Assembly: GCA_037952775.1 (NCBI GenBank)
Contig: JBANAY010000003.1
Span: 23,374,001 to 23,438,000 of the forward strand
From: Clonostachys chloroleuca
Taxonomy: Eukaryota; Ascomycota; Sordariomycetes; Hypocreales; Bionectriaceae
Direction of reading: 5' to 3'
Length of the DNA: 64,000 bases
The notes under the pieces are model-generated. The model worked only from the letters and a program-made list of their open reading frames with translations. It had not been told where the DNA came from and did not search any database. Positions 21,329-33,184 of the stretch are shown here, piece by piece (the stretch's first letter is position 1; each line of letters begins with the position of its first letter). A program made the position numbers and the translations under genes.

Positions 21329-21902
21329 TTAGATCTGCTCGCCAGTTTCAGACATCTGTTTTAAATTTTCAAAAACATAATACTCAAAAATAAGCACCAT
21401 AAAACCCATAAGTAAGCCATAAGCTGCAGCAATTGTGACCCCAGCAATAGCTGTTGGTGACCAGACGCCGTCTTGTGCTGTAAAGATATTCACTAACATA
21501 ATAAGAAGGGCCGTGGTGGCATTTATGAGACCAGGTCTACTGAATTAGAGCAGTCTTCTTATTTGCCGGGAGGTACGCTTACCTGAAAATGCGGTTGGCG
21601 AACCAAACATAATTCTTCTTCACCTTCAGCAACACCCAGATAATCCCTGCCACGCCAAGTGAGCATGACAAGCATCTTATGACCAGCAGCGGAATGTTGC
21701 CGACTGCATTCTGGATGGATTTTCCAGCGTCTGTTTCAGTAAGGCGCGATGAATGGCCGAGTGCTGCGAATGCGCCGGGGAGAAAGGCGAAGCCAGCCAA
21801 CAAAACCCAGTTGGAGGCACTGGCGATAATATTATATCTGGCTGGCGCCTGATCTGCTTCAAGCACCAAAGCCTCATAGGCCGATTTTCCCTTCGATGCC
21901 AT
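21329..21902 (-). CDS. Four-TM fungal integral membrane protein
   Basis: Two exons, 21583-21902 and 21329-21539, separated by a 43-bp intron (GTAAGC..CTAATTCAG). The start is ATG 21902 in the context CCATGG. It matches a common ascomycete four-helix membrane family of unknown function: RYNIIASASNWVLLAGFAFLPG (helix 1), NIPLLVIRCLSCSLGVAGIIWV (helix 2), KKNYVWFANRIF, then LINATTALLIMLVNIFTAQDGVWS and a last helix with GVTIAAAYGLLMG. No stops or frameshifts. Position in the cell beyond a membrane cannot be stated. Confidence 0.75.
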
Positions 21903-24009
21903 GGTATCTTGGGAGAGCAATGTAATGAATAGTGCATTTGCGAATCTGGGCCAAGGGCCTTATAAAACGTGTATTTTTAATTAGACTACTGGCTGTATTT
22001 TGGGACCATACCTTAAATAAAGACCTCTTGGGGATATATGCCGTTGATGCTGAGTCAGCCGCAACAAGGATGATCACTTGATATTTGTATGGACTGTATC
22101 AAACGGACGAGCTGGAGGGGCAGGTAGGAAATGTATGAAATAGAAGCAGACTCAAGGAACCTGCAAGAAAATACCTGGTGGATGGACTGTACAGAATGTA
22201 TGGACTGCACAGAAAGGACAATATTCAGGAAACGGATGAACTGTAGGAAAGGGACGAACTGGCGTAACGTGGGGTGTGGAGAACCGCAAATGCAAAAATA
22301 AGCGCTGGCGTTTTAGGCCACGTGTGTACGTTGGTACATGGGTAGATATGGTGCATTGCGCGAATCGCACTGATCACCCGTGTGCAGACCGCATCCATCT
22401 GCGTTTTAACTATTCTACCTACTCAGATGCTGAAATTCCATAGGGATATTGCTATTACTGCAGCAATGTCCCCAATATCTTCAGATATTTATAAGTCTAT
22501 TACTATATACGAATATACAAAGGTAGATGCATCTGACTGGAAATCTATACTATGGAATAAATGAGATCCGTTTGGACTGAGATAGCTTTATTTAATCCAA
22601 TCCACTGTATACCAAGAGGACATTTAGCTACTATGACCCTGGGGTTACCTCAGTATTGGAGATTTAAAGGGGCTCAACTCCATCTCTTTCAAGAACCACT
22701 CCTGTTGCGTTCTAGTGAGCGTAATGCCAAGGATGGTCTTCCTCTTCTGTGTATGAAAGCGCACCCGCCCGCGTCGGACCAGATTCAACTTTCCCTGGGC
22801 GCTCACACGCAAAGGCTTATTTCTGGAAGCCATACTTTGGTCTTGACGAAAGGCCCAGTGCCGAGAGCACTTTGCTGTATCTTGATATAATGAGACAATA
22901 GTAGGTTAAAGCTTCAAGGCGCGTGCTTACTTGTAATCTCCTTAAATTTCTTCAAAATCGAAATATTTCTCGTTCTAAAAAATAACCAACTTTCCCAATA
23001 CGTTGATGGCCAGGTAGTTCTTTTATATGCAGCCATAGCCGCCAGACGTGATAAGCGCCTGCGATATGCTAAATATAAAAGCTACAGTTGGCTTTACCTA
23101 CGATCGCCTAGCGCCCTTTTCATCTGCAGGTCCGTCTCTCTGTGAGAGAGCTGACAGCTCCGTCTTTTGATCCAAAGCATTGAGGCTGTCAAAAGGCCAA
23201 TATCCCTCCCCTTGCGTTCTATACAACTGCATAAAGCCAATAGTGTAAGCTTTAGCCCCAATACCCCGGCCCCCGCCCCCCATGAATATATCCCTAATGA
23301 TCGTATACATTTTATGTTTATTGCTCAAGTTCTAGTGCAGTTAAGCGTCCAAACGAACTCAACTTGCCTTCTTAGGTTAGCCAAAATCTCCGGACAAGCT
23401 GGGCCAGCCGGTTTTATTACGCGTGAAGATCAACAAATCCAGAATAGCACTATGACGTCTTGGTCTAGGAATATAACCACAGTCAGCCGGTTTGTATAGC
23501 TTAGGCTATCACGTTGTTTCCTCAAGGTGATTGAGCAGAGTATATGCCCTGGTCCTTCTGTTGCTGCAACACCTTGATTTCCTTATGCGGAAATGGTTGC
23601 ATACATTCGTACCTGCTAGTCTTATTTCAGTACACATTGTTTCACAAAGATAACGATATACCCGTGCCCTGCAGTGCTCGTACAACAAGAAGCTCCAAAT
23701 CCATGTTTTGGAACATACTGCTCAGCGGTTGCTGCACCACACTATTGCCCATGCACAGTGGGGCTCGTATCTCACATGTATAGCATGTTGGTGCATCTCA
23801 TCGCTTGATGGGACTGTAAGATGGGGAGCAAGGTTCCAAATTCGTCCATGTCTCCTATTGGTGCCCGTATGCCAGGCAGGCCATCCTATTCCATAAGATA
23901 CGTTGTGTTCCTTCCTTGTAGGCAGACAAATCTTTCCGAGCTTAACTCTCTTTACTCCAGGCATCAGCTACTCGATAAGAAAAATTCATACCCCTGTCAT
24001 CCCGGGACA
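21903..24009. other. Long non-coding stretch with weak small frames
   Basis: Nothing recognisable. A small basic minus-strand frame at 22645-22833 (62 codons) and short imperfect direct repeats near 22180-22260 (GGACTGTACAGAA / GGACTGCACAGAA) are the only structured items; neither is strong enough to call a gene. Confidence 0.4.
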
Positions 24010-24867
24010 ATGCAAGGTCAAGATGGTCTCAATGATCAAAATCCTGGCTATGAAGCAGCCCAAAGCCAGATACGGTTGTGGACTGAACGAGGTTCAGATG
24101 AAGCAGGTCAGGATGATGGGGTTCTTCTTTATTCGTTGATGTTTTATACTAATATATTTCCAGCTATTTCCTATCCTATAGCTCCTCCCCAGCCAGAGCC
24201 TATTAGTATTTACGGCATTGGCTTACCCCTCAACGTCCAGCTCGTTTATAAAAGGGCCTGGGATAAAACAAAACGGCATATATCTCTTCAAGCAGAGAAT
24301 CGTATCTTTATATGGAAGTCAGGGACCCCGGGAATCTACGGCACCTGAATGCTTGTTGCAGATGCATTCTCACGCTATGATTCACTGCGACCTTCATTTA
24401 CTATTAAATTCAGTAAGGGTAGAGGGAATGAAGTGGGCACCCTGAATTGTCCAATCTGCCCGGCACAGATGCCAATGTGCGGACGGCTTCAGAATCTACC
24501 CTCCGTGCCGGTTACACAAGTCTGTGTGGGCCATCTCTATGACCATACCCTTTTATGCTTCAAGTGCATATCAGTGCAGTGTACTCATGGTCTCGTCGGA
24601 TGCCCCTCTTGCGGATGGCTTACTGTTCCGTGTCAGGACTCTGGATTTGTCGGATGCAGAGGCGGCTGCGCTCGGGTTCCGTGGCGCCAACATTCGACGG
24701 TACAGTGTCAACACTGCATGCTTATTATATGTGACTATGGCGAACATATCAGCACACACATAGATGATCTATTGGACCCCCGAAAGTTTTACTGTAGATA
24801 TTCTGATGGCTGTGGATTCTGGCAGCACCAAGTATGCAGTTGTGCCCCTGACTACGAAGCGATCTAA
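24010..24867 (+). pseudogene. Cys-rich zinc-binding-like protein, one in-frame TGA
   Basis: The frame opens at ATG 24010 and runs through TGA at 24346 to 24867. The two parts are in the same frame and adjacent. The downstream part is rich in Cys/His pairs spaced as in zinc fingers (CPICPAQMPMC, HTLLCFKC, CTHGLVGCPSC, CQHC, CRYSDGC, CSC), so I infer several metal-binding sites. The upstream part is acidic. No named family is recognised. The second half alone (24349-24867) could be a separate 172-residue product. Confidence 0.5.
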
Positions 24868-25405
24868 GATAGACTTGATTTACTAGCTTAGCTGAATATC
24901 ATGTTGTAAGGCAGCAAATGAAGGTAGCTTGAAATATGCTTTTCGGACATCCGTTCCTTGACAAACCGCTGAAGTATAAACAGCTCAGTACCGAACACCT
25001 CGGTCCTGAGATAGTCGCTCACCGGACAAGTACGCAGATATCCCACCTACGCTATAACTCTGTATATAGTCTTGAGGGATCAGCCAAATAGCCTATTGAG
25101 ATGATCTGGATTATAGGTAATATAAGGGTGACTGTGTTGGAAGGGCTTTTCGTAATTACGTGTAATGTAGAGACGAATTGAATAGGTGGTTCAATTGATT
25201 GTATCTTCTAAATTAGGTCTACTAGCCAGGACGATCTGAACAGCCCCTTTATAACTGTAGGCTGAAGAGCGTACCGCTTTGAGCCAGGTGTTCAGATCGT
25301 GAATGGAATTGCTGCCGGTTTGGACCGGCAGTTCTTCCAGGCTGCTTATGCAGATACCGTTTACTAGTATCAACAATATGTGCTGCTTCTGCTGAATAAA
25401 TATTA

Positions 25406-26297
25406 TTATATTGTAGCATCCCGAGACTTGGAATGCTGGCTGCCCTCGCCTAAGTCATCAAGAGTATGGATGATCGCTTCTTCAGATATCCCAAACGGGA
25501 GAGGATTGCTATGTTGATGCTTCTTTGTCCAGAAGGAAGCTCCCCCTAATACAAAGTTCAAGGAATAGAAAAATGTAGCACGACCTAACTCAAACTACCT
25601 CAATAGTCAGTATAGAATCAGAGACTGTTCAAAAATAACGTAAGGCTTACTTTAAGACAATGATCCTTTAAAGCAATTCCAATAAATGCGAGGAACCCGG
25701 AGGTTAAGTATATACTGATAGTAGATATTGATACCGGAGAACCCTGAAGGTTATGTGTGAGGAAAAAGCTTTCAAAGGCTATAAGAGACCTTTCTATGAA
25801 GTATATAACCGCCAGTAGGAACTTATGATTGGGGAAGGGAGCTGAGATAATGATATATATTAGGCCAGTGGCAGCAGCAATGCAGGGAGTCAGCCTACGA
25901 TATGGCTGTACCTCTTTCCTATCTTTATCGAGCGTCATTATACTGAATGATCCTATCCAGAAAAGATGCTTCAATAGCGTTAGATCAATATAAGACTTCG
26001 TTAAGGGAGAGTTCTTACTTTATATAGAGCAATAGTACATAGGGTAGTATACATGTGAGTATATACAAGGATCTCATATGCCCCCTTGCTGATCTGGAGT
26101 ATCCCTTCATAGTTGAACCAGGTCAATAACACCAATGTTACTGATAAGAGGGCTTGAAAACCCAGCAGAATACTCCATATGACCGAGAAGCGTCGCTCCC
26201 ACTGTGCGTTCACCCGTTGAGTGAGTAGGAGATTGAGTAACGAGATGATACATACAGTAGGCGAAGCTACAGTAGCAAAGATAATCCGCAAATACAT
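25406..26297 (-). CDS. Multi-TM protein resembling the DUF3112 group, N-terminus shortened
   Basis: Three exons fit splice signals and frame: 26019-26297, 25651-25968 and 25406-25594 (introns GTAAGA..GAAG and GTAAGC..GTAG). Hydrophobic helices include IIFATVASPTVCIISLLNLLL followed by TQRV, SVIWSILLGFQALLSVTLVLL, and RATFFYSLNFVLGGASFW near the end. Helix order and the Arg-x-x-F-Y motif resemble fungal DUF3112 seven-helix proteins, which normally have about 100 more N-terminal residues. No stops within exons. Assignment is by pattern only. Confidence 0.5.
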
Positions 26298-27716
26298 GTT
26301 AATAGTTGCATTTATTGAGAATGAGCCTCCAGATTATCTAACCCTCGACGGAAAACAGCTCGCCCTTATATATCAGTTGCCCGTACTGAATTTCGTGACC
26401 TTGAGCTCCATACGATCCACTTTGCAGTCGCGTATGTATTCCGTCTGCTCAGCCAGAGCACCCGAGGCAAGCGCATGTCCACCACGCGCTAAATGACTTA
26501 TCCGGGATCAGGTCTGTTGATCTATCGCGCGATCAAAGTTCATCTGTCCAGGGGTCCTTTGCCTCATAGCAGACACGCCACCTCCCTAACTAGAGGAGCT
26601 AAGTCCTCACGAGGGAGGTGGCGCGTAGTCTCTGCATAAAATTAGCGGGCGAAGCGTTCCCCACCCCTGTCTGGGCCTTGACCCAGTAATAAATCCACGC
26701 CCATAGTATTATATGCTCCTATGGGACAGTAAGGGTGGATCGGAGGGGAGAATGCGCTGGGAGCTAGCATATTGAGCACCGATCCACGGCGGCCGACCAG
26801 GAGCTTCCTCGGATCAGCGAGCAGATAGGCAGTATGAAATTAGACATTCATACTACCTCAAGTCAGCAGGCGGTACGGGAGGTGCTAAGGGACTACCAAT
26901 ATTCTATGCGTCGACCGGGGCACAGCCAGTCCCTCTTCCGTGATGGACGCAGTTCCAATATATCCCCACCCGTAATGAGAGAACGAATCCCAGATGTATT
27001 GGCTCCTCAACCTGTTTGGCAGAAAGAGAAATACCCAGGCGTGCGGATAGATCCCATCTGACAAGAACCCGTCCAGCGGAGGTATGGCTCTGCTCAGGCG
27101 GGCCGTTATTCGAGCTCCATGGTTAGGCAGCTTTGCCTGGTTTCCTCGCTAGTGCCTTGCCTCGGTTTTTACACGAGCATCCCAACCTTGTCACCGTGTA
27201 CTTGCTCTCTCCTAACGCGTATTTACTTCAGGGTTGTGTGGCACAATTACCTATCTGCTCTTAGCGAACATTATGGTGAAGCAGCACGGCCATCGTTCCA
27301 TTGCCGAGCCCGAGAACAGAGGCCCTGGGGGTCCCTCGTGGCTTGGTTAGCGGGCATGCCATTATCCACTCAGTAAGACATCCTTTTCCCAAACTAGGTT
27401 ACGGGCTTGTTCAGGGGGTTTCACTGCTGACCCTGGCCTTCAAGATGCTGTGGGTGGTGGTGACACTGGTGGCGATGGTGTGTGCTGGGGCTGTCGAAAT
27501 GTTATAGCTCATATTCCACATCAGCTCAATACAAAGATCAAGCCTAGTGTAACCGAGAGGTTGGCGGCAGGGAAAGGTACGAATGTCACTTACTGTGTAT
27601 ATATATCTGATCCATCGTACCTGCAATAAGCCTAACTAATCTTTTCCTCCATTCCAGTCATCCCACCTACCTATCGTGATACAGTCTATCTACTTTCATT
27701 TCGATTATCTCTCACC
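26298..27716. other. Intergenic with one inverted repeat and a weak small frame
   Basis: No recognised gene. A 75-codon plus-strand frame at 26834-27061 (QQAVREVLRDYQYSMRR..) has protein-like composition but no match I know. The inverted repeat is listed separately. Confidence 0.4.
26576..26623. repeat. 12-bp perfect inverted repeat (hairpin)
   Basis: CGCCACCTCCCT at 26576-26587 pairs with AGGGAGGTGGCG at 26612-26623 across a 24-base loop. There is no following T-run, and no gene ends close by. Confidence 0.75.
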
Positions 27717-28301
27717 ATGGCCAAATCAACGAACAAGTATCACGGCTATATCGTCGCAAATGGCTGGGCCTACCTAAATCCAAATACGGATGGGCTGTTT
27801 ATGATGCCAATCAATTGCGGGTATGAAATCGAGATTCAGAGCGCGCCGGAGAACGGTAAGATGATGGGTATCAAACTCTCTGGCCAAGACAAACTACTTT
27901 ATGTCGAGCTGTTATCAGTATATATCTACCCTCAATGGGTAGTCGGGGATAATCTCATGGGCTGCCGTGCTGTTATTCAAATGACTGAATTCGTCCTTTT
28001 TTGGTACTTGGGGAAGCCTGAGATACTGAGCATCTGGCTGGTGAATACGTCTTCTTTTAGGCCAATGATTGAAAATAGGACGGGCCAGGTTCTCGTTTCG
28101 GAAAAGCCCGATATACTCGGCATTGAGATTGAGACGGGCGAGGTTCTCGTTCAGGAGCGGAGGATGCATACAAAAGCCTTGCTAGGGCTGTGTGGTATAT
28201 GGTGCTCTATAGTCAGCACAGTGATAATGATTCCATTAATCATTGTGTCGGGCATCTTCATGGTCTATTACTTCTGCGATGGGTACAAATTAGAGGAGTA
28301 G
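27717..28301 (+). CDS. Uncharacterised protein with one C-terminal TM segment
   Basis: 194 codons from ATG 27717 in good context (CACCATGGCC). A mainly beta-type, aromatic-rich N-terminal part is followed by one strong membrane helix near the end (LLGLCGIWCSIVSTVIMIP continuing to MVYYF) and a short charged tail. There is no N-terminal signal peptide, so it would be C-terminally anchored. Intact and unlike its neighbours in having no nonsense changes. No family recognised. Confidence 0.6.
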   Translation: MAKSTNKYHGYIVANGWAYLNPNTDGLFMMPINCGYEIEIQSAPENGKMMGIKLSGQDKLLYVELLSVYIYPQWVVGDNLMGCRAVIQMTEFVLFWYLGKPEILSIWLVNTSSFRPMIENRTGQVLVSEKPDILGIEIETGEVLVQERRMHTKALLGLCGIWCSIVSTVIMIPLIIVSGIFMVYYFCDGYKLEE

Positions 28302-28600
28302 GTACATGGACGTTCAGCTCTCCTTCCACTAGGCAATCGGGGTTTTCGCCTTGAGGAACCTAATAAATCCAATTCTTTAATTCTTGTTGAATAAGGAATA
28401 CAATCAACTTAACATGTCTGACCTGTCGTGCATAATGTCAAGGTCATCACCTGTCTTATTGGACCAATCCGCTCGATGGGCTATCGCTGTCGTATCTCCT
28501 TTACCTGAGCCATGCCGGATAAAAGGTCGGATATGACACCCTATTTTAAACTAGTATATACGCCTTCAAGGTGAAGGAAACTTGTATTCTAGCAACCACC

Positions 28601-28988
28601 ATGTCGTCCGGTGAACATCGGCAATCCGATGAAACTTTAAAAGTGGGTCGGGGGTGTAGATATATTATGTTTTACTAACCCCAGATGCCGACGCCCCGCC
28701 AGCTCCATACGAGGTTTGATCTCCGCCAAATATAGTGTGTTGATTGAGCTAAGAGCGATGACATAAAAAACAGCCATTGACTGACCCTGTTACCATAGAA
28801 TATTTTAAAGAGAACAAGGATTGGTCGAGCGCCAGCAGAAAAAGTTTGCGGAGTGGAATGTTTCTTAACAGCGGCAGCAGGATGATAAGAACGGGATTAT
28901 GAGGAGGTGGGAAGTGTTTAGTCAATGGACCAACAAAAAGCAGCCTGGGCTTTCCCTGATAAGATATAGAAAGAGTTTAGCTAGTTGA
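28601..28988 (+). pseudogene. Possible small decayed gene, Gln-rich C-terminus
   Basis: It starts at ATG 28601 (MSSGEHRQSDETLK) about 45 bp after a TATA-like TATATA, followed by a possible intron. A later frame at about 28806-28988 reads EQGLVERQQKKFAEWNVS, TAA, QRQQDDKNGIMRRWEVF to a TGA. The internal TAA fits CAA to TAA. Splice phases do not all agree, so the model is tentative. Confidence 0.35.
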
Positions 28989-29274
28989 GATAATGACCGT
29001 GATCCCTGCTGACTCTGGACCCTGCCACCGGACTAGACCACTAGGCGGATGCGCATACCTACATGTGGGCCGGCCCCGAAGGGTACCTGGTATAAACCAT
29101 GTGCTCATCCGGATTGCCCAGCTCTAATAGTTGTTTGAACATTTAGAGAATACATTTTCGCTGTCTATAACTTCAAATCCGGGTTAATGCTCAGCTATCT
29201 ATTACCGGCTTAAAATCGAAGCGCCGTAATTACTCATTTTTTGATCGAACGCTCCTGATTCTGCAGATAGGACC

Positions 29275-30372
29275 ATGATATCTGACTTGGATGAGCAACC
29301 TAATTTTACTAGATGGGAGGAGATGAATGTCCCACGCCCTGATTCTGCTTCCGGTGACGATATGGCAAAGACCATGATGTTCGACCCGGACGAACAGTTT
29401 AATGTCCAATGGGAGGCCCTGCAAGTTCCACGCCCTGATTTTGCTTACCGCGGCGGCAGCGGTACGGAAAGCACCATAATGTTCGACCCGGGTGAACAGT
29501 CTAATGTCCAATGGGAGGCTATGCAAGTTCCACGCCCTGATTCTGCCTATAGCGATGACGACATGGAAAGCACTATGACTATAAACTCGGAGAGATTAGG
29601 GCAATTTGAGAATGATATTACTTACTTATTCCCGATCGAAGACGCGAAACCGAACATGGAACATACTCATGAAGGAATGAAGTACCTCCTCAATGGCCTT
29701 TGTATGACATCTTTACAAGGTCGAGAATGTGTTCTTGATATTGGAGCTGGATTTGGAGTATGGGCTTTTGAAGTTGGGGATTGTTATAAGTCTCTGATCG
29801 TTGATGCAGTGGACGCGAACTTGAACATCTTGCCTAAATTCGTCCCCCCTAATGTCGTGTTTGTCCTTGATAATGTAGAGTATGATTTGGGAAAAACTCG
29901 CCATGACTTTATATTCTGCAGAGATATGGGGGGGTCAATTCGTGATTGGCCTAAGCTGGTGAGGAATTGCTTCCTTAATCTTATCACAGGAGGAGTGGCC
30001 GAGTTTACAGAATTCGGGACTGTTTTCTCCGCTGGCGGAACCGAACTCGCGTTTGATCACCCTGTCGCTGATATGATGATGACTCTTTCACGAGATTGCC
30101 AAGAGAAATTCGGGCAGCCTCTCAACCCTGGCCTGAACTTGAAGGAGTGGCTAAAAGTTGCCGGATTTCGAGATATAACCCAGAAAACTTTTCGCATTAT
30201 GCTGAACTACGATAACTCTGAAGTTACTGAAAGAGTTGATACATATTCTGGGCTCGATACTGTTACCAGAGTCGACGATATTGAGCAAATGTTTCGAACG
30301 ATATACTGCAATAGGATCGCGGGCCTATGCAAAACTCTAGCAAAACATCTAGCTCTGAACGGGACGCTTTAA
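29275..30372 (+). CDS. LaeA-like SAM-dependent methyltransferase
   Basis: 365 codons, intact. Residues about 150-260 form a class I methyltransferase core: VLDIGAGFGVWAFEVGD is motif I (SAM-binding Gly-rich loop), VDAVDANLN is the acidic end of strand 2, and FIFCRDMGGSIRDWPKLVRN with GGVAEFTEFG are the later motifs seen in LaeA/TAM-domain fungal methyltransferases. The 90 residues before the core contain a peptide of about 36 residues in three copies. LaeA-type proteins regulate secondary metabolism; this paralogue's target is unknown. No intron and no stops, in contrast to the eroded genes around it. Confidence 0.8.
   Translation: MISDLDEQPNFTRWEEMNVPRPDSASGDDMAKTMMFDPDEQFNVQWEALQVPRPDFAYRGGSGTESTIMFDPGEQSNVQWEAMQVPRPDSAYSDDDMESTMTINSERLGQFENDITYLFPIEDAKPNMEHTHEGMKYLLNGLCMTSLQGRECVLDIGAGFGVWAFEVGDCYKSLIVDAVDANLNILPKFVPPNVVFVLDNVEYDLGKTRHDFIFCRDMGGSIRDWPKLVRNCFLNLITGGVAEFTEFGTVFSAGGTELAFDHPVADMMMTLSRDCQEKFGQPLNPGLNLKEWLKVAGFRDITQKTFRIMLNYDNSEVTERVDTYSGLDTVTRVDDIEQMFRTIYCNRIAGLCKTLAKHLALNGTL
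29300..29560 (+). repeat. Triplicated peptide-coding repeat in the methyltransferase N-terminus
   Basis: Three units with the core DEQFNVQWEALQVPRPDF (unit 2) align: unit 1 has DEQPNFTRWEEMNVPRPDS and unit 3 has GEQSNVQWEAMQVPRPDS. Units 2 and 3 are more alike than either is to unit 1, suggesting stepwise duplication. Confidence 0.85.
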
Positions 30373-30876
30373 AGGGTGTTGGATGGACTGTGTGCGCTAT
30401 GTGGTGATGACGGGATCGAAATTGATATTGTTGTCGTTTGTGGAATGAAGTAGGTGTCTTTTCTTAATTCTCCTCAATTCTTCTAATTTCGTTTGGTATT
30501 CTTAATTTCAATATTATATATATCCTTCTTTCTACTTAGAACGTAGTGTACAAGGAAGTCATGCTAGCACTCAGGCATATGAATTTCCACAGACGAACTG
30601 GAAATCCAGACTTAACCCAATGTACATTCTGCTTCTGCTAGACCTAGCGGGGGACTCCAGCCAGTGTCCGCGAGACTAACAACCGTCCTCGACGAGCGAG
30701 GAAGCGAAGCTTTACTAAACGACCCTTGCTACCTATAATAAACCCCTAAGCATCATGCTGATATTTTGAGCCGCGCACCTGTCTGTCCCCCGAGGTTTGT
30801 GAAAGACTCTGGCGGAATAGTTCGACTAATATTGATGGTTATCGGAGAATTTGGTTAATGACCTTATCATCTCGCG

Positions 30877-32310
30877 ATGGCGGGATTTTATTCGGAAATT
30901 TCTATTTTTTTGCGAAGGAAGATGTGCTTTTGGTCTGCTCCCTCAGGCTATCGTTTAATTTCTTGTGCTCAATGTTCACGAAAGATGCAATTTGACGGTA
31001 CGGATTATCAATACCCCGGCTCACGTGTCTCTAAACGCAAGTATGTCACGTGCTGCAAGACCATGGAAAAACTATTCAGCCGGTCGAGAGGTGCCCGCCA
31101 TCCAGCCCTTCATCCAGCCCGCTATCCAGCCCGTCATCCAGCCTGCTATCCAGCCCGTCATCCAGCCCGCCAACCAGCCCGCTATCCAGTCCGCTCCTGG
31201 AACCTTATCACCATGGTTGTTAGCCTGCGTCGGGAGGAGTACGCCTCCATCTTCTGCGTCGAGCACGATTTTGATACCCATTCTGAGATCTTGGTATCTG
31301 CACAATGCTTCCATGCGATACGGAAAGAGTTGGAGAGGCAGAAGTTGATGCTCTCAACGGCAACGCTAACTCAATTCCGGAAACGCCAGACGCTACTGCT
31401 CGACAATGTCACAAAGTCAATACAGGATGAACGGGGCCGTCAACTGCTGCTTCCACTCATTGTCGACAAGCCCAGCGTCGAATGTCTAAATAATTACGTT
31501 ATCGTATGCCTATCGCTAACCGCGCAAAGCATAGAGAAACTTACGCTTTGTGGCCTCTTGGACGTTTTCCCCGAGCACTTCGAGCGTGTTATCGGTGTGG
31601 TTAAAGCGCAACCAAAGGTCATTGAGTTTATTGATGCGAGCATCATCAAGAAGCTTGAGGAGATTGAGGATCCGCTCAGCGGCCAGTTGAAGGGTTGGTA
31701 GACCGCCTATGGAGCTCGGCTTGTATATAGGCTGACCCTGCTTCAGCAATCTTTCAAACAAAGAGAACCGAAGGACCAACAGAAAAGCTGGCTAAGCGAC
31801 CTCGTACTGATGACCAAGGCAGACAGTCGTCGAAAAGAACCCGAGATGCGACCTCCGCTGAATGTGAGCCCCTCGTGCTGGACCCAAAATTGCTTCTAGA
31901 AAGCGACCACAACGATGATCCTACTCAGCCTCCTCCTGTTGGTGGTCCTAGGTGTAAGTTGGGTTACTATCCGATGAAAAATACCTTGACTAGCTGATAC
32001 TTGGCTACAAGATATTGTAGCCCAGCTGACGGGAGCGAGGGCCAACCGCTTGGAGGGACTCTTAGGGACCGGGTCAGTCATCCTACAGGCCATCAAAAGT
32101 AGTATGCAATGGCGTTGGGAAAGGGCAAGAGACGAGGATCCATCGATTTCGAACGAGCCGATACGTACCGACTGCATAGTAACGATTGTCCCGGACTCAA
32201 AGATGCTCGATTTCTCCATTGTTATTAAAATCGGATATGCTGCTGGAGGAAGGATTGTTGAATATATGCAGTATGATAATTATAGCCAAAATATAATAAG
32301 CCCATCCTAA
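30877..32310 (+). CDS. Uncharacterised multi-exon gene (tentative)
   Basis: A 274-codon frame (30877-31701) carries a 12-bp repeat and then a helical, non-repetitive part ([40 protein letters not shown]). Joining at a weak GTTGGT donor near 31690 to an acceptor near 31747 leads in frame to a basic segment ([20 protein letters not shown]). A GTAAGT..ACAAG intron at about 31955-32011 leads to [20 protein letters not shown] and a stop at 32310. The 5' end and first 60 residues are uncertain. No family recognised. Confidence 0.4.
31098..31193. repeat. 12-bp minisatellite, about 8 copies
   Basis: Unit CATCCAGCCCGC / TATCCAGCCCGT alternates. In the plus frame of the surrounding gene it encodes His-Pro-Ala-Arg / Tyr-Pro-Ala-Arg tetrapeptides. 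All frames are open across it, so it gives no evidence on strand. Confidence 0.9.
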
Positions 32311-33184
32311 GAATAGCCAATCTCTGGAGTTCGCCTTAATGGAATACAATTTCAACGTTGTAAACTCTGACTGTGTTACCTTTTGCAACAGTCCATCCTT
32401 TTTCACCAGTTGTCTTTCCTGACTTTTCCTGCGTTGTTTGCCCAGCACGGAATATCCCGATCATTACCCCTTCTGCTATCACTGTCGTTTGATCGGTCAC
32501 TTCGAAATGGTGAAAGCCTGGAACGTATTCCTTGATTCCTTTGAGTGCATTCTCGCCGGTGGTTATTTTAGGATCGCGCTGTTGTGTTTTCTTTGAGCGG
32601 GGTCAGCGCAGACTCTGAGTAGGAAAAAAAAGTCTACTTACTTTCTGAGAGCGAAGTCGTGATACTGAGATTGAAGACTTGAGGATATGTTCACTCTCTT
32701 GTCGGTTCCATTATGAGGCACTTGCTTTATGCACTGGCCGGACCGAGAGCAGGTGGATGATTGGGCTTGGTCAGAGTGCAGCCTGATGTTGCGAGGTAAG
32801 GTTGGCGGCCAATCGAGCGACATAAGACATTGCACACCAAAATCGCTTCGCGCCCATAAATGCACCTCTTGTCTACTATAACAGCTAATCAGCCTTAGAG
32901 GTTGTTATAGTATAGATCCTTTCTTGTTGGGAGGAAAATCCCTATGTGTGTAGGTTAAGTGTTTCTAACGAGCTATGGCTTGTGCCATCCATCTACTTCT
33001 AAAATTGCCCACTTGTTTGCTAGCAGGTTCTATATCATGTGACTTGCTATCAATGATATGCACTAAACTGATTCGGGTCGACATCCAAGCTGGCAGCCTG
33101 ATACCCAAGCTGGTTATCTTGTGCGGCATTCATGCTGCAGTTCACTAAATAATTATCATAAATATTAACTGTTTCTCTTGATAT
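32311..33184. other. Intergenic, no gene recognised
   Basis: Short frames only; a 75-codon minus-strand frame at 32638-32865 has no features. The stretch ends with an intron-acceptor-like sequence (CTTGATATAG) just before the minisatellite region. Confidence 0.4.

Noticed and set aside
22645..22833. Small basic minus-strand protein
   Set aside because: 62 codons, no recognised sequence, no promoter or splice context; could be chance.
26576..26623. Intrinsic terminator
   Set aside because: A hairpin without a following T-run in a eukaryotic genome; listed only as an inverted repeat.
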